64,000 nucleotides of DNA, from assembly GCA_963662815.2 (NCBI GenBank), contig CAXXWA010000037.1, forward strand, positions 124,001-188,000. Direction: 5' to 3'. Shown piece after piece: positions 44,100-53,825 of the stretch (the first letter of the stretch is position 1; each line of letters begins with the position of its first letter). Source of the DNA: JAPPHA01 sp963662815. GTDB taxonomy: Bacteria > Pseudomonadota > Alphaproteobacteria > Rhodobacterales > Rhodobacteraceae. The notes below the pieces were generated by a model that searched no databases, had not been told where the DNA came from, and saw only the letters and a list, made by a program, of their open reading frames with translations. The position numbers were made by a program, and so were the translations under genes.

Positions 44100-45445
44100 C
44101 GCTTCGCCCGCCCTGCGGTTGATTGCGGGCTTGCCGACTTGCCCGCCCGGCTGCCGGGCCGGCTCCGTCCTGTCCGCAGCGGCCGATTGCGTTGCTGCGG
44201 GTTCCGGCCGAGCACGAGCCGGCCGAGTGCGAGGCGCGGGTTCCGTTTCAGGTCGCTGTTCGTCGGCGCGACCGGTTTGCCGCGCCCGAAGATCAGGCCG
44301 ATGGCCAGCCTCCCGAGGCAGCCAGTTACTCCGGGCCTTGCCCGCAGCGGACCCGGCACCTGTCCTCGTTCCGCATCGCGGCGGCGTCGAGGACGCGGTG
44401 TCCGCGCTCGCACAACCAGCGGGCGCGATTGAAACCGGGGAGCGCCTCGGCGCCGGCGGTCTCCGGCGCGGGGCTCGTGATGCCGCAGACCGGCTCGACC
44501 TTGGGCTCGCCGATTCTCGCCGGCTTTCCGCTGCGCCCGCAGCGGCAGGACCGTGTGGTCCGCTTGATCAGGAATACCTGCCCTACCCAGGGGAAGCTGA
44601 TGCCCGCGACCGGTTCGGTCGCGATCCGGATCTCCCGCTTCTCGATGCGTCCGTGCTCCCGCTGCAATGATTGTGCGGCGAAGTCGGCCTCCCTCGGCCA
44701 CTGCGAGGCGAGGCGGCCCCTGATCTCCTTAAGCAGATTCTTCCGGTTACCCTTGGCGATGAACACGAAGCGGGCGCCGAGGCCGTGCAGGCAGGGGGAG
44801 ATCGCCGTCCGGCCGAGCAGGACGGCGACGGCGACGGTTCGGCCGCTGGTGTCGGGGATCATGTCCATGGTCGGGAAGAAGACGCCGGTCCCCTTGGCGG
44901 TCTTCTCCCAGTCATCCCCGTCTTCCGTGACGGCCGGAACGGTTTTTCCGAGCCGGCGGCGCGGAGGCGCCATGGGTGCTAGCCCCGAGCACGCGCGTCT
45001 GCCGGCCCTCGTCGTCGACCGCACCGCGGATCGTCCTGCGTTCAACGGCGATGCCCGCGCCCTGGTCCCGCCCGTGATCCCGGCAGAAGCGGTTCGGATC
45101 CGCGAACGTCTTCAGGAGAAGCAGCGGATGGCGATGGCGCGACTGCCAGTCGGGGCTGATGCGCCAGGCGCAGAGCGCCAGGAACCGCGAGCCGAGGTTC
45201 GGCCGGCGCCTTGGAAGCAGCAGCCGCCCGTTGTTCGCGATCAGGTGCAGCCACCCGAACTGCTCGCGCCGGCCCCATCCGATCCACGCGTCGCGCGCGC
45301 CGCACCTGGGCACCGGCGCCGGGAACGCGCCGTCGTCGGCCGCGTTCCAGACGATCCGGCCGATCTTCGACGGCGCGCCGTGACAGTGGTGCTCGTCCAT
45401 CAGCGCGCGGAAGCGCGGCTCGTCGTCCGGCGCCACCGGCGTCAC
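44100..45445 (-). pseudogene. ISAs1-like transposase with DUF4338 (DruA-like) N-terminus, broken
   Basis: Three leftward frames reconstruct a long protein. The first (45445 to ~45060) carries 'DEPRFRALMDEHHCHG', 'ARDAWIGWGRREQFGWLHLI', 'ANNGRLLLPRRRPNLGSRFL' and 'DWQSRHRHPLLLLKTFADPN', the DUF4338 pattern. The second (45045 to 44326) has 'FVFIAKGNRKNLLKEIRGRL', 'EHGRIEKREIR' and 'CGITSPAPETAGAEALPGFN', typical of the ISAs1 DDE domain. The third (44330 to ~44100) has 'RLAIGLIFGRGKPVAPTNSD' and a basic tail. Several frameshifts make it non-functional. DUF4338 is also the domain of DruA in Druantia phage defence. Confidence 0.7.
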
Positions 45446-45777
45446 GGCCGGCTTCGAGAGATCCGCTGCGGCCCCGGTTCGCTTTCGGTCAGGCGCCTGT
45501 GGCGCGACCCGAGCAGGGTTGTCCGCCCGGTTCGGGAAAAGCCTTGCAGGAAAGGCCGGTCATTCACACAGAAAAAATCCGCCTGCGCTGTGGGCGGTGT
45601 AATCAGTGCACTAGTTTCCCGGATTTCCGGCATGCGGAAGGCGACGACAACGACGGCGACGGCGGCAGCGGGGGGCTGGCGTTTCGGTGGCATCTGTCCG
45701 GCGAGGTGCGTGTTGTTGACCACAAATTCGGTGCCGTTCGGATCGATCCAGCCGGACCAGACCGATTCCTGAGGTTC

Positions 45778-46136
45778 ATGCAGCCGACGTGCAGGACCGG
45801 GACGGCGCCCCTTCGGTGATCCTCGGGATGCTGGAGAAGGCGCCGGCGGTGAGGAAGCTGTGGGTGGACGGCAGCTATCAGGGTCCGAAGCTTGCCTCGA
45901 GGCTCGGGGAGCCGGGAATTGGCGGCATCCTGGAGATCGTTGAAAGGCCGAAGGAAATCAGGGGCTTCACGGTGCCGTGCCGTCGCCGGGTTGTCGAGCG
46001 GACGTTCGGCTGGATGTCGCGGTGCCGGCGGCTTGCGAAGGATTTCGAGCGGAGCCTGGCGAGTTCGCTGGCGTGGTGCCGGCTGGCGGCCTGCCGGTTC
46101 ATGATGCGGCGGGTGGCGCGTGCGGCACGCTACTGA
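45778..46136 (+). pseudogene. IS5-family (IS427-like) transposase C-terminal fragment
   Basis: About 118 codons. 'AADVQDRDGAPSVILGMLEK', 'LWVDGSYQGPKLASRLGEPG' and 'VVERTFGWMSRCRRLAKDFE' carry the IS5-type second Asp and the catalytic Glu region ('VERTFGW'). The N-terminal half with the first Asp is absent, so this is a 5'-truncated copy. Confidence 0.8.
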
Positions 46137-46289
46137 AACAAGCGGGAAAATCGGAAAATGAATTATGATTCAGCCTCTGAGTCGTTGGCCACGCTGCAAG
46201 AACGCGTTCTTTCGATACAGCACTGTCCGCTGGGCTGGAAAGCAACGTAGTCGTTGCAGTGACAATTCCGAATTTTCTTGCAAACGAAG

Positions 46290-46690
46290 CCCGGGAAATC
46301 AAGCATCCGGGCATCGCTGAGACGGTCGATCTTCTGCGTGTCGACATCTACTGCTATGGCAGGCTCGATACGACAAGCCTGACCCGGATCATCCCGACGG
46401 GACCGGAAATCGATCATGCGCCGCGCGACCGCACCAGACGCTGCAAGGGCCGTTGCGCGGAATAAAGGGACCGCTCGGGCCAACCTGCCTGATCGGCCGG
46501 GAAGCCCGGCACGACCGCGAAGTCGTACTCCCGTCCCGGAAGGAGGCCGACAGCAACCGCGCGAAAGATGCGTGGATGTCGCCATACAGGCGGCGGCCAT
46601 GCGAGTCTTTGCTCGCCCCGATTCCGCATCTGCTCGACGACCGGAAGAATGCACCGTCGCCTGTCGGTCAACACGCGGCGGAACCTCGGC
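46290..46690 (+). pseudogene. Inverted partial duplicate of the hydroquinone reductase 3' end
   Basis: From about 46290 the forward frame reads 'IKHPGIAETVDLLRVDIYCY' and 'TRIIPTGPEIDHAPRDR', nearly the C-terminus of the glutathionyl-hydroquinone reductase at 3542-4537, which is on the minus strand. Similarity continues past the stop into the 3' flank (to about 46690 against about 3290). The remainder of the gene is absent. Confidence 0.75.
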
Positions 46691-46993
46691 ATGAACGGTC
46701 GACAGCACGGGCAAACCGCGGTTCACCCGATTATCCGACCCGTTCAATCTGGATGGTCGACAGTCCGTTGCCTATTTTGTCGCGGATTTTTGCGCGCCAA
46801 TCGTCTGCCGGGTGCGTATGCCGTGACTTGCTCCGGCAATGACGGTATGTGCGAAGGACGAGCATGGCATTCCGGAACAGGTAGGAGGCGCAGCGGATGC
46901 CCGCGTTCCGATGCAGGCGCGCTCCGGATGGAAGACCGCAGCGCAAGGCAAGTGGAAATCGCCGATCGGATTGCTGCTGAAAGGAGAGTTCGC
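46691..46993. other. Stretch without recognisable genes before the hpaG-like gene
   Basis: Open frames run through it from upstream but show no recognisable domain. AAGGAGAG at its right end (46981-46988) is the Shine-Dalgarno of the next gene. Confidence 0.45.
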
Positions 46994-47857
46994 TTGGCGC
47001 GACTCGCAACCTACATCACTGGCGAGCATCGTCAGTACGGCGCCGTCACCGAGAACGGCGTGATTCCGCTGTCGCCACGGTTTCCGGAGTGGCCAACGCT
47101 GCTCGAGGCCATCGCGGCCGGCGGGCTGCCGTTGCTCGCGCAAGCTGCGGAAAGCATCGATGCTCCGGCCTGCATCGAACCGGAATCCTTCTGCCTGCCG
47201 GTGCCGACGCCGGAAAAGATCATTTGTATCGGGGTCAACTACCCGCACAGGAACGCGGAATACAGGGACGGGCAGGATGCGCGCCCCTACCCTTCGGTCT
47301 TCATCCGCTTTGCCCGGAGTTTCGTTGGACACATGCAGCCTCTGGTCCTGCCGAGGGCATCGCGGCAACTCGACTACGAAGGCGAAATCGTGATCGTGAT
47401 CGGCAAGCCCGGCCGCCACATCGCCGCGGCCGACGCCTTCGACCATGTGGCAGGAACTACGCTCTGCAACGAAGGTTGCGTGCGCGACTGGATGCGGCAT
47501 GCCAAGTTCAACGTGACCCAGGGGAAGAATTTCGATGCGACGGGCGCCATCGGGCCCTGGATCATCCCGTTTTCCGGCGAGGAGCAGATTGCCGACATAG
47601 GCCTGAGGACGCGCGTCAACGGGAAAACGCGCCAGGATGACCGGACGGGGCGCATGATCTTCCCGTTCCGCCACCTCATAAGCTACATCTCCACGTTCAC
47701 GACGCTTGTCCCCGGAGACCACATCGTCACCGGCACGCCGACCGGCGCCGGAGCCCGCCTCGACCCGCCGGTCTGGCTGCAACCGGGGGACATTGTCGAG
47801 GTGGAGGCCGACGGCATCGGCACGCTCCGCAATCCGGTGATCGGCGAGGCGCGGTGA
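46994..47857 (+). CDS. Fumarylacetoacetate hydrolase family protein (HpaG-like)
   Basis: 287 residues from a TTG start chosen because AAGGAGAG precedes it by 5 bp. 'KIICIGVNYPHRNAEYRDGQ', 'PSVFIRFARSFVGHMQPLVL', 'LDYEGEIVIVIGKPGRHI' and 'VTGTPTGAGA' give the complete FAH fold with the metal-binding Glu/Asp residues ('DYEGE'). Overlap with HpaH suggests the role of HpaG (decarboxylase/isomerase of the homoprotocatechuate pathway), although other FAH-family reactions are possible. The standard HpaG is a tandem two-domain protein; here there is one domain. Confidence 0.85.
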   Translation: MARLATYITGEHRQYGAVTENGVIPLSPRFPEWPTLLEAIAAGGLPLLAQAAESIDAPACIEPESFCLPVPTPEKIICIGVNYPHRNAEYRDGQDARPYPSVFIRFARSFVGHMQPLVLPRASRQLDYEGEIVIVIGKPGRHIAAADAFDHVAGTTLCNEGCVRDWMRHAKFNVTQGKNFDATGAIGPWIIPFSGEEQIADIGLRTRVNGKTRQDDRTGRMIFPFRHLISYISTFTTLVPGDHIVTGTPTGAGARLDPPVWLQPGDIVEVEADGIGTLRNPVIGEAR

Positions 47858-48675
47858 CCCTCGCCGCCGACGCATGCCGGGCCGTCGCCCGGGACCTCTT
47901 CGAGGCGGAGCGGACGCGCAGCCAGATCGGGCTTCTTTCGCGCCGGTTTCCGGAGATCGGAATGGAGGATGCGTACGAGATCCAGACGCATCTCGTCGCG
48001 TTGAAGCGGTCGGCAGGCCTGCGGGTCACCGGGTGGAAGATCGGGCTGACGTCGCAGGCGATGCAGGACGCGCTGAACATCGACATTCCGGACAGCGGGG
48101 TGCTATTCGACAACATGCACTTCCCGACGGGCGCATCCGTTCCTTCCGGCCGGTTCATCCAGCCGCGCATCGAGGCCGAGATCGCCTTTGTCATGAAACG
48201 CGACCTCGACTGCTCCGGCCGGCGGCCGGATCGGGAGGAGGTGCTTGCAGCCACCGAATACACGACCGCCGCGCTCGAGATTCTCGACACCCGCATTCTC
48301 CGGAAGGATCCGGAGACGCAGGCGATGCGGACCGTTTTCGACACCATCGCGGACAACGCCGCGAACGCCGGCGTCGTCCTCGGAAAGGAACGGCATGCGC
48401 CCGGCATCCACGACCTCCGCTGGGTGGGCTCAATCGTGTCGCGAAATGGCCAGGTCGAGGAAACCGGCCTCGGCGCTGGCGTCCTCGGTGATCCCGCGGT
48501 TTCGATCGGCTGGCTTGCGGAACGGCTCGCGTCCTGCGGTCAAGCCATCCGCGGCGGCCAAGTCGTCCTCTCCGGGTCTTTCATCAGACCCATTGAAGCC
48601 CGGCCAGGCGACCGCTTCGACGCAGACTTCGGAGATTTCGGATCGGTGGAAGTTTCCTTCGCGAAGGGCCGCTGA
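47854..48675 (+). CDS. hpaH: 2-oxo-hepta-3-ene-1,7-dioate hydratase
   Basis: 273 residues from a GTG overlapping the upstream stop (GTGA). 'IGMEDAYEIQTHLVALKRSA', 'VTGWKIGLTSQAMQDALNID', 'PRIEAEIAFVMKRDL' and 'TEYTTAALEILDTRI' are the hallmarks of the hydratase/decarboxylase family, with 'GWKIGLTS' and the metal-binding 'E.E'. It adds water to 2-oxohept-3-ene-1,7-dioate in the homoprotocatechuate meta pathway. hpaF, hpaE and hpaD are 17.7 kb away. MhpD-like hydratases are the alternative. Confidence 0.88.
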   Translation: MTLAADACRAVARDLFEAERTRSQIGLLSRRFPEIGMEDAYEIQTHLVALKRSAGLRVTGWKIGLTSQAMQDALNIDIPDSGVLFDNMHFPTGASVPSGRFIQPRIEAEIAFVMKRDLDCSGRRPDREEVLAATEYTTAALEILDTRILRKDPETQAMRTVFDTIADNAANAGVVLGKERHAPGIHDLRWVGSIVSRNGQVEETGLGAGVLGDPAVSIGWLAERLASCGQAIRGGQVVLSGSFIRPIEARPGDRFDADFGDFGSVEVSFAKGR

Positions 48676-49007
48676 ACCGCGCGCGGAAGCGGCGCGAAGA
48701 AGCAGGCATTCCCGTACCCCAGGCCGAAGCCCGCGCCAAGCGCATCATCCGCGGAAGGACGCTCGCCGCCGCCGCGAGATCCGGTCATGCCCCGGATTGA
48801 CGATCGCTCACCCTGCACTCGGCCCTTGCAAGCCACTCGGGACAAACCTCCAACCACAACCCGGTCTGTCGCCCACCATCACGCCGCCGTCGGACAGGCG
48901 GACGGGGATTCGACGAACAGCCTTATCTGCCACGGAAAATGACCAGACCCCTCGATCGAGTATTCGAGATGGTCTCCCGCATCCGGGAGCGACTTCGGGA
49001 AATGCAA
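48676..49007. other. Intergenic stretch between hpaH and the decayed IS30 copy
   Basis: No recognisable gene. In particular I find no N-terminal part of pxpB here, although a pxpB C-terminal stub follows on the other side of the IS. Confidence 0.5.
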
Positions 49008-50393
49008 CCCCACTTCCACTCCGAAGTGCAACACCGGCCATTTCCGCAGCGAGCGCGCAGCCCGGGCGCAGAAGATGGCCTTGTGATGGCGATCCAGGCC
49101 CCCGGACACCGGTGATCGGGGCCCGAGGCGGCTGAAGTCCCGTCGAAACGCAGCGTAGCCGCGCTCTCCGGACGGCGCGAGCCGCGCCCAGGGGGCGGCG
49201 GCGGCCCGCCGGGCGAAGGGAGGTCGGAGCCCGACCGAGGTCGGCGGGCCGCAGACGCCCCTTTCTCTCGCCGGACCGGTCCCTCCGGAACGCGATCCGG
49301 GACGGCTCCGGTCAGGGAGGCCGCGCCTTCCGGAACGCCTCGCCGGGGCCGTGCAGCCGTGCGCCTTCCCCGGACGCGCGTCCGTCCGGTCCCGGACCGC
49401 CTCGCCTCCGCGTCTGTGATCTTCCCGAGTCGGTGTCCCTGGAAAGCATCCCCGCACCAGGCCGTTCGCGTGCCCGTTCAGGCCCCGTTCCCGGGAATGG
49501 CACGGCGTCGCGAAGAGGAACCCGGCCCCAAGCGCCCGCGCCACCCAGGCGTGGCCCGCGAACTCCTTGCCGTTGTCCGCGGTGATCGTGCGGGCCAGGG
49601 CGGCGAGCGGCAGCAGCATCTCGAGCAGCGCGGCGCCCACCGCGGCCGCCGTCTTCCTGCCAACCCTCTGAAGAAGCGTGCAGTTCGACGCACGGCCCGC
49701 CAGCGCGCCAGCGCGCCGCTGCGGCCCTTGCCGACGATCGTGTCCGCCTCCCGGCCGCCGACCCGCTCCTTCGCCTCCACGATCTCCGGACGCTCGGAGA
49801 TGTCCGCGCGGTCCGGGATGCGGCCCCGGCCCGAACGGCGCCCGCCCTTCCGGTCCGGCTTCTTCCCGCGGCGGCGCAGGAACAGGTAGAGCCGGCCCCC
49901 GGCCTTCCTGTCGGCGCGGACGCATTGGCATATCCACTCCCGGCCCGCCATCGGGATGCCCTCCTTGCGGAAGCGGCCGGCGGTCCGCTCCGGGCTCCAG
50001 CCCTCCGCAAGCCTGTCCTCCGCCGTCCGCCACCGCTCCCGGGTCATCTTCCCGGCAACGGACGAGGCGGCGCCGCGCCGCGCCGAGGCCTTGCCCTGCG
50101 CCTGCCCGTGCCTGCATCCGCGCCCGCCGCCGTTGCGCCGGATCTCGCGCCGGACCGTCGTCCGGTCCCGGCCCAGCTGCCGGGCAATGGCCGAATCGGA
50201 CAGTCCGCTTTTCCTCGGCGCGCATGTCCGGCATCGTTCGCCATGGGTCAGGTGGTGGTAGCCGCTCGGCATGACAGTCTCCATGCTTCTACACAGGGAC
50301 TGGTCGCCGCCATCTGGCCGATTCGCAGCATCCTGCGCCGAAGGACGCAGGTCGCAACCAACTCTGGTGTTGCACTTCAGAGTGGCACGGGGG
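49008..50393 (-). mobile_element. IS30-family insertion sequence, decayed copy
   Basis: About 1.39 kb, the same element as at 1607-2999 but inverted. Ends are CCCCACTTCCACTCCGAAGT (left) and, at right, GTGCCACTCTGAAGTGCAAC when complemented. The transposase inside is damaged. Confidence 0.85.
49316..50284 (-). pseudogene. IS30-family transposase, frameshifted and catalytically dead
   Basis: Begins 'METVMPSGYHHLTHGERCRT' like the intact copy. It loses frame after 'KGRSGALA' near 49700, where a second frame continues with 'NCTLLQRVGRKTAAAVGAAL' and 'ITADNGKEF', and again near the end. The catalytic Glu of 'NEHTNG' is Gly ('NGHANG'), so it would be inactive even without the frameshifts. Confidence 0.9.
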
Positions 50394-50467
50394 TGGTCTT
50401 TTTCCGTCCCGGAGACATCGTGAAGTGGAAGCCGATCGACCGGGCGGAATACGATTTCCGCGGTTGA
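50394..50467 (+). pseudogene. pxpB: 5-oxoprolinase subunit B (PxpB/KipI) C-terminal stub
   Basis: Directly beside the IS end, a forward frame reads 'VVFFRPGDIVKWKPIDRAEY', then 'DFRG' and a stop. This is the ending of PxpB/KipI-type proteins ('F.pGD.v.F.pI...ey'). It is followed by the pxpC pseudogene as in real pxp operons. The rest of pxpB is missing, so the IS insertion and a deletion removed it. Confidence 0.65.
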
Positions 50468-50575
50468 CGAAGGAACGCGGGCCGGTTCGAGCCGCGAATT
50501 CGGGACGTCACGTTCGACCTTGCAGCCTTCAATGCCGACATTGACGGCACAATGCCAAGCTGATGGAGACGCTCC

Positions 50576-51577
50576 ATGCCGATTAACGTAGTCTCACACG
50601 GCATCCTGACATCCATACAGGATCTCGGCCGTCCCGGATACTATCACCTCGGCATCCCGATCGGCGGGGCAATGGACCGCCTGGCGCTGCGCGCGGCAAA
50701 CCTCCTGGTCGGAAATCCGGAAGGCGCCGCAGCCCTGGAAGCCGTGTTCATGGGCCCCGAACTCGAGTTCACGGGAGGCCGCCACTGTCGCCGTCTGCGG
50801 CGCAGACCTGCCGCCCAAGGTCAACGGCGCGATGCAACCCGGCTGGACGGCCTTTTCCGTCAAGTCCGGTGACGTGCTGACGTTCGATTTCCTGCGTTCC
50901 GGAGCCCGCGTCTACATAGCGGTATCGGACGGCATCGCGACCCGCCGGCGCTTGGCAGCAGGTCGACCTATGCCATCGGCGCGCTCGGCGGAATCGACGG
51001 AAGGCCGATACAGCCCGGTGACAGCCTGCCGGTCGGCGCAGACCAGTTCGGAGGACGCGACGGCAGTTCGGTCCCCGACGCGCTCCGGCGCAGTCCCGGG
51101 ACCCCGGCCGAACTGCGCATGCTGCCCAGTCTATACTGGCACAGGATCACCGCGGAATCACAACGGGCATTCTTCGAGGATATCTGGAAGGTCGCCAACG
51201 AGGCCGACAGAATGGACTATCGTTTCCAGGGCGGGCGTGCATTGAATTTCGTGGAGCGCGAACAGCCGTTTGGCGCCAGGTCGGACCCCTCGAACATCAC
51301 TGATGCCTGCTATCCCTACGGGTCCGTCCAGGTTCCGAGCGGGGAGGAACCGATCATACTGCATCGCGACGCGGTATCCGGCGGCGGCTACTTCATGATC
51401 GGCACCATCATCTCGGCCGACATGGACCTGATCGGCCAGCTGCAACCCAACACGCCTACCCGCTTCGTCCGCGTGGACATGGATGACGCACTTCGGGCGC
51501 GGGGCGGAACGCCAGCGCAATTCTCGCGGCCTTGCGCGATGCGCTTGCCTGAGGCGGGTTCTGAGGCGGGAACCTGA
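50576..51577 (+). pseudogene. pxpC: 5-oxoprolinase subunit C (PxpC/KipA), multiply frameshifted
   Basis: Three forward frames rebuild the biotin-dependent-carboxylase-like PxpC. 'VSHGILTSIQDLGRPGYYHL' and 'GIPIGGAMDRLALRAANLLV' open it, 'GDVLTFDFLRSGARVYIAVS' continues in the second frame, and 'MDYRFQGGRALNFVE' and 'EEPIILHRDAVSGGGYFMIG' end it in the third. 'GG..MD..alr.AN.lvGN' and the C-terminal 'GGY' segments are family hallmarks. At least two indels make it non-functional, and pxpB beside it is nearly gone. Confidence 0.85.
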
Positions 51578-51706
51578 CAACTGCGGCGAGGCGGCGTGCC
51601 TGACCGGGGCGTTCGGGCACCGATCCTGACTGCCGTCGATCCGGCGCCCTTCGATGAAGCGGCGGAAGTGCTTCCGAACCGGCGGCGATGCCGGCAGGGG
51701 GATGCG

Positions 51707-52650
51707 TCAAGCGGTGGAGAGAATTCGCGCAAAGACGTTGCTGTCGACGTTCCCGCCGCTGGCGACGAGCCCGACGACCCGGCCCGACATCCTGCCGCTT
51801 TCCTTCAGGAGCGCAGCAAGCGGCGCAGCGCCCGCACCCTCGACGACATTGTGCGTATCCGAGAAGTAGTGTCGCATGGCTTGTCGATTTCGCCGTCGGA
51901 CACGGTAACGACGCGTTCGGCATGGGCGAGGACTACACCGAGTGCGGCGCTGTCCGGCACCCGGCAGGCCATTCCGTCCGCGATGGTTTCGGCCGTGTTG
52001 GTCGAGACCGGGCACCGCGCCTCAAAGCTCAGCGCATAGGCAGCCGCAGACTCCGCGCAGACACCCACGATTTCGGTGCGAAGACCCAGAGCTCGCGCGC
52101 GCTGATGGCGCCGCAAATCCCTGAGCCGAGTCCGATCGGGACGTAAAGCGTGTCAAGTTGCGGAACTTCGGCAAGAAACTCGTAGCAGCAGGAAGCAACG
52201 CCGGCGACCAGCTTCTCGTGAAAGGAAGGCAGGAAGTGAATGCCGTCGCCCCCTGCGCGGTCGAGCGCGTATTCAAACGCGGCTTGGAAGTCATGGCCAT
52301 GGACGACGACTTCGGCACCGAATGCCTCCATGGCAAGGTTCTTTTCCGGGCTGTTTCCCTCGGGAACGACGATGATCGCCTCCTTGCCCGACCTGGCGGC
52401 GGCGTAAGCGACGGACTGCCCGTGGTTCCCCCTGGTCGCCGCGATGACGGTCCCTGCGCCGCACGACTCCATGTAGTTGAGACCGCCGCGCAGCTTGAAC
52501 GAACCGATCGGCGTGTGATTTTCGTGCTTGACCCAGACTTCCGTCCCGGCGCGCCTGGACAGCAAGGTATAAGCGCTCGGGCGTCGGCCGAAATACGCTG
52601 TGCACGAGATTCGCCGCGGCCTCGATTGCATTCCTGTCAGGAAGGTTCAT
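51707..52650 (-). pseudogene. Threonine dehydratase-like PLP enzyme, frameshifted
   Basis: Starts 'MNLPDRNAIEAAANLVHSVF', continues in another frame with 'VKHENHTPIGSFKLRGGLNY' (the Lys is the PLP Schiff base) and 'AATRGNHGQSVAYAAARSGK', with 'VPIGLGSGICGAI' as the phosphate-binding loop. Later frames hold 'ETIADGMACRVPDSAALGVV' and 'THNVVEGAGAAPLAALLKES'. About three indels break an otherwise complete ~310-residue dehydratase. Confidence 0.87.
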
Positions 52651-53157
52651 GCCGATTCAGTCTCAAACCCGAGTCGAGTGCCAACGCTCCGGCATGCCCG
52701 CCAACGGTGCGCGCGGACGGGAATGGCCGCATTGCAACTCAGGCGTATAGCAGGTGCTTTCTCCGGCAAAAGCGCCCGGATTCTTCGCCGCCGTTTAACG
52801 ACCCGGCCGTCTCCCTGCGCGTACCTGCGGGCCGCTTCGGACCTGAACGCAAAACGGGCGATGCCAAGTCCGGTGAAGTCGAACTGCTCATTGCTTCGCA
52901 CAGCCAGCGTGGGATCCTCGAATTCGTGCTTGCCCGAAAAGTAATAGGGCAACTTTCGGAATTGCGGCAGGATTCAGGGGATTCCCTCACGACGTCCGTT
53001 GATTTAGCGTGGTTTCTGGTTTCGTCCTGACTGCTGCTGCCGGTTTGGCAGCCTGACATTCTCCGATTTGTTGCTGCTGCGCCGTTTTTTCCGTTTGACA
53101 CGATAGGCCGCCGGGGCTATTCCCGGCGAATCAAGACGAATCATCGGGATATCGGCC
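52651..53157. other. 0.5-kb stretch without recognisable genes
   Basis: Nothing recognisable on either strand between the dehydratase and methylase pseudogenes. An IS66-type terminal repeat was looked for here and not found. Confidence 0.45.
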
Positions 53158-53825
53158 ATGAGCGCTTGGTATGGTTCCAAGGGGACGACAGGGCTCTGAC
53201 AGCCCCTTGTCGCGATGTGTCCGCCACATTCCGTATTTATCGAGTCCCATCTTGGGGGCGGCGCCATCATGAAGCGCAAGCCTCCGGCGCTGCAGGAACA
53301 TCGGCATCGATCTCAACCGCCGGGCCGTCGACACCTTCAGCTGCGGCCATCCGGTCGAGCTCCGCCACGGCTGCTGCCCGCGCGTTCCTGTCCGATTTCG
53401 ACTTCGACGGCCGCGAGCCGGCCTGCAGCGACCCGCCCTGCGCGCGGTCGGCGCGCAGGCCGCAGCGCCGCTGCCGCTTCGACTATGCGGACGCCGACCA
53501 TGTCGCGCTTCCCGGCATCCTGAAGTCGCTGCCCTGTTCGGTGATGGTCTCCGGCTATCCGTCCCGGCCCTGCGACGAACACCTCTGCGACTGGCGCTCG
53601 CCGGAGATCCAGGTCGGCAACCAGTCCTGCATCGTCACCGGGAAGCCGTGGTTCGACTTCGCGCCCGACCGGGTGCGCCGGGCGGCCTTCGCCGGACGGA
53701 ACTTCACCCGCCGCCAGGTGGTCAGGCGCAAGGCGGCGGGCCGGGGGCGGCGCTGCGCGGCGATGCCGCCGGGCGAGCGGCTGGCGGTGCCGGCGGCGAT
53801 CATGGCGGCGGAGGCGGAGGAATGA
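53158..53825 (+). pseudogene. DNA adenine methylase (D12 class), decayed, coupled to IS66 tnpC
   Basis: 'MSAWYGSKGTTGL' then an in-frame TGA, then 'CPPHSVFIESHLGGGAIMKR' matches the AdoMet-binding N-terminus of D12-class adenine methylases. A frameshift leads through 'NIGIDLNRRAVDTF' to 'FLSDFDFDGREPACSDPPCA' (DPPY motif changed to DPPC), 'YADADHVALPGILKSLPCSV' and 'RNFTRRQVVRRKAA'. The stop overlaps the transposase start as ATGA, so the genes were translationally coupled. Stop codon, two indels and a mutated DPPY show loss of function. Confidence 0.75.
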
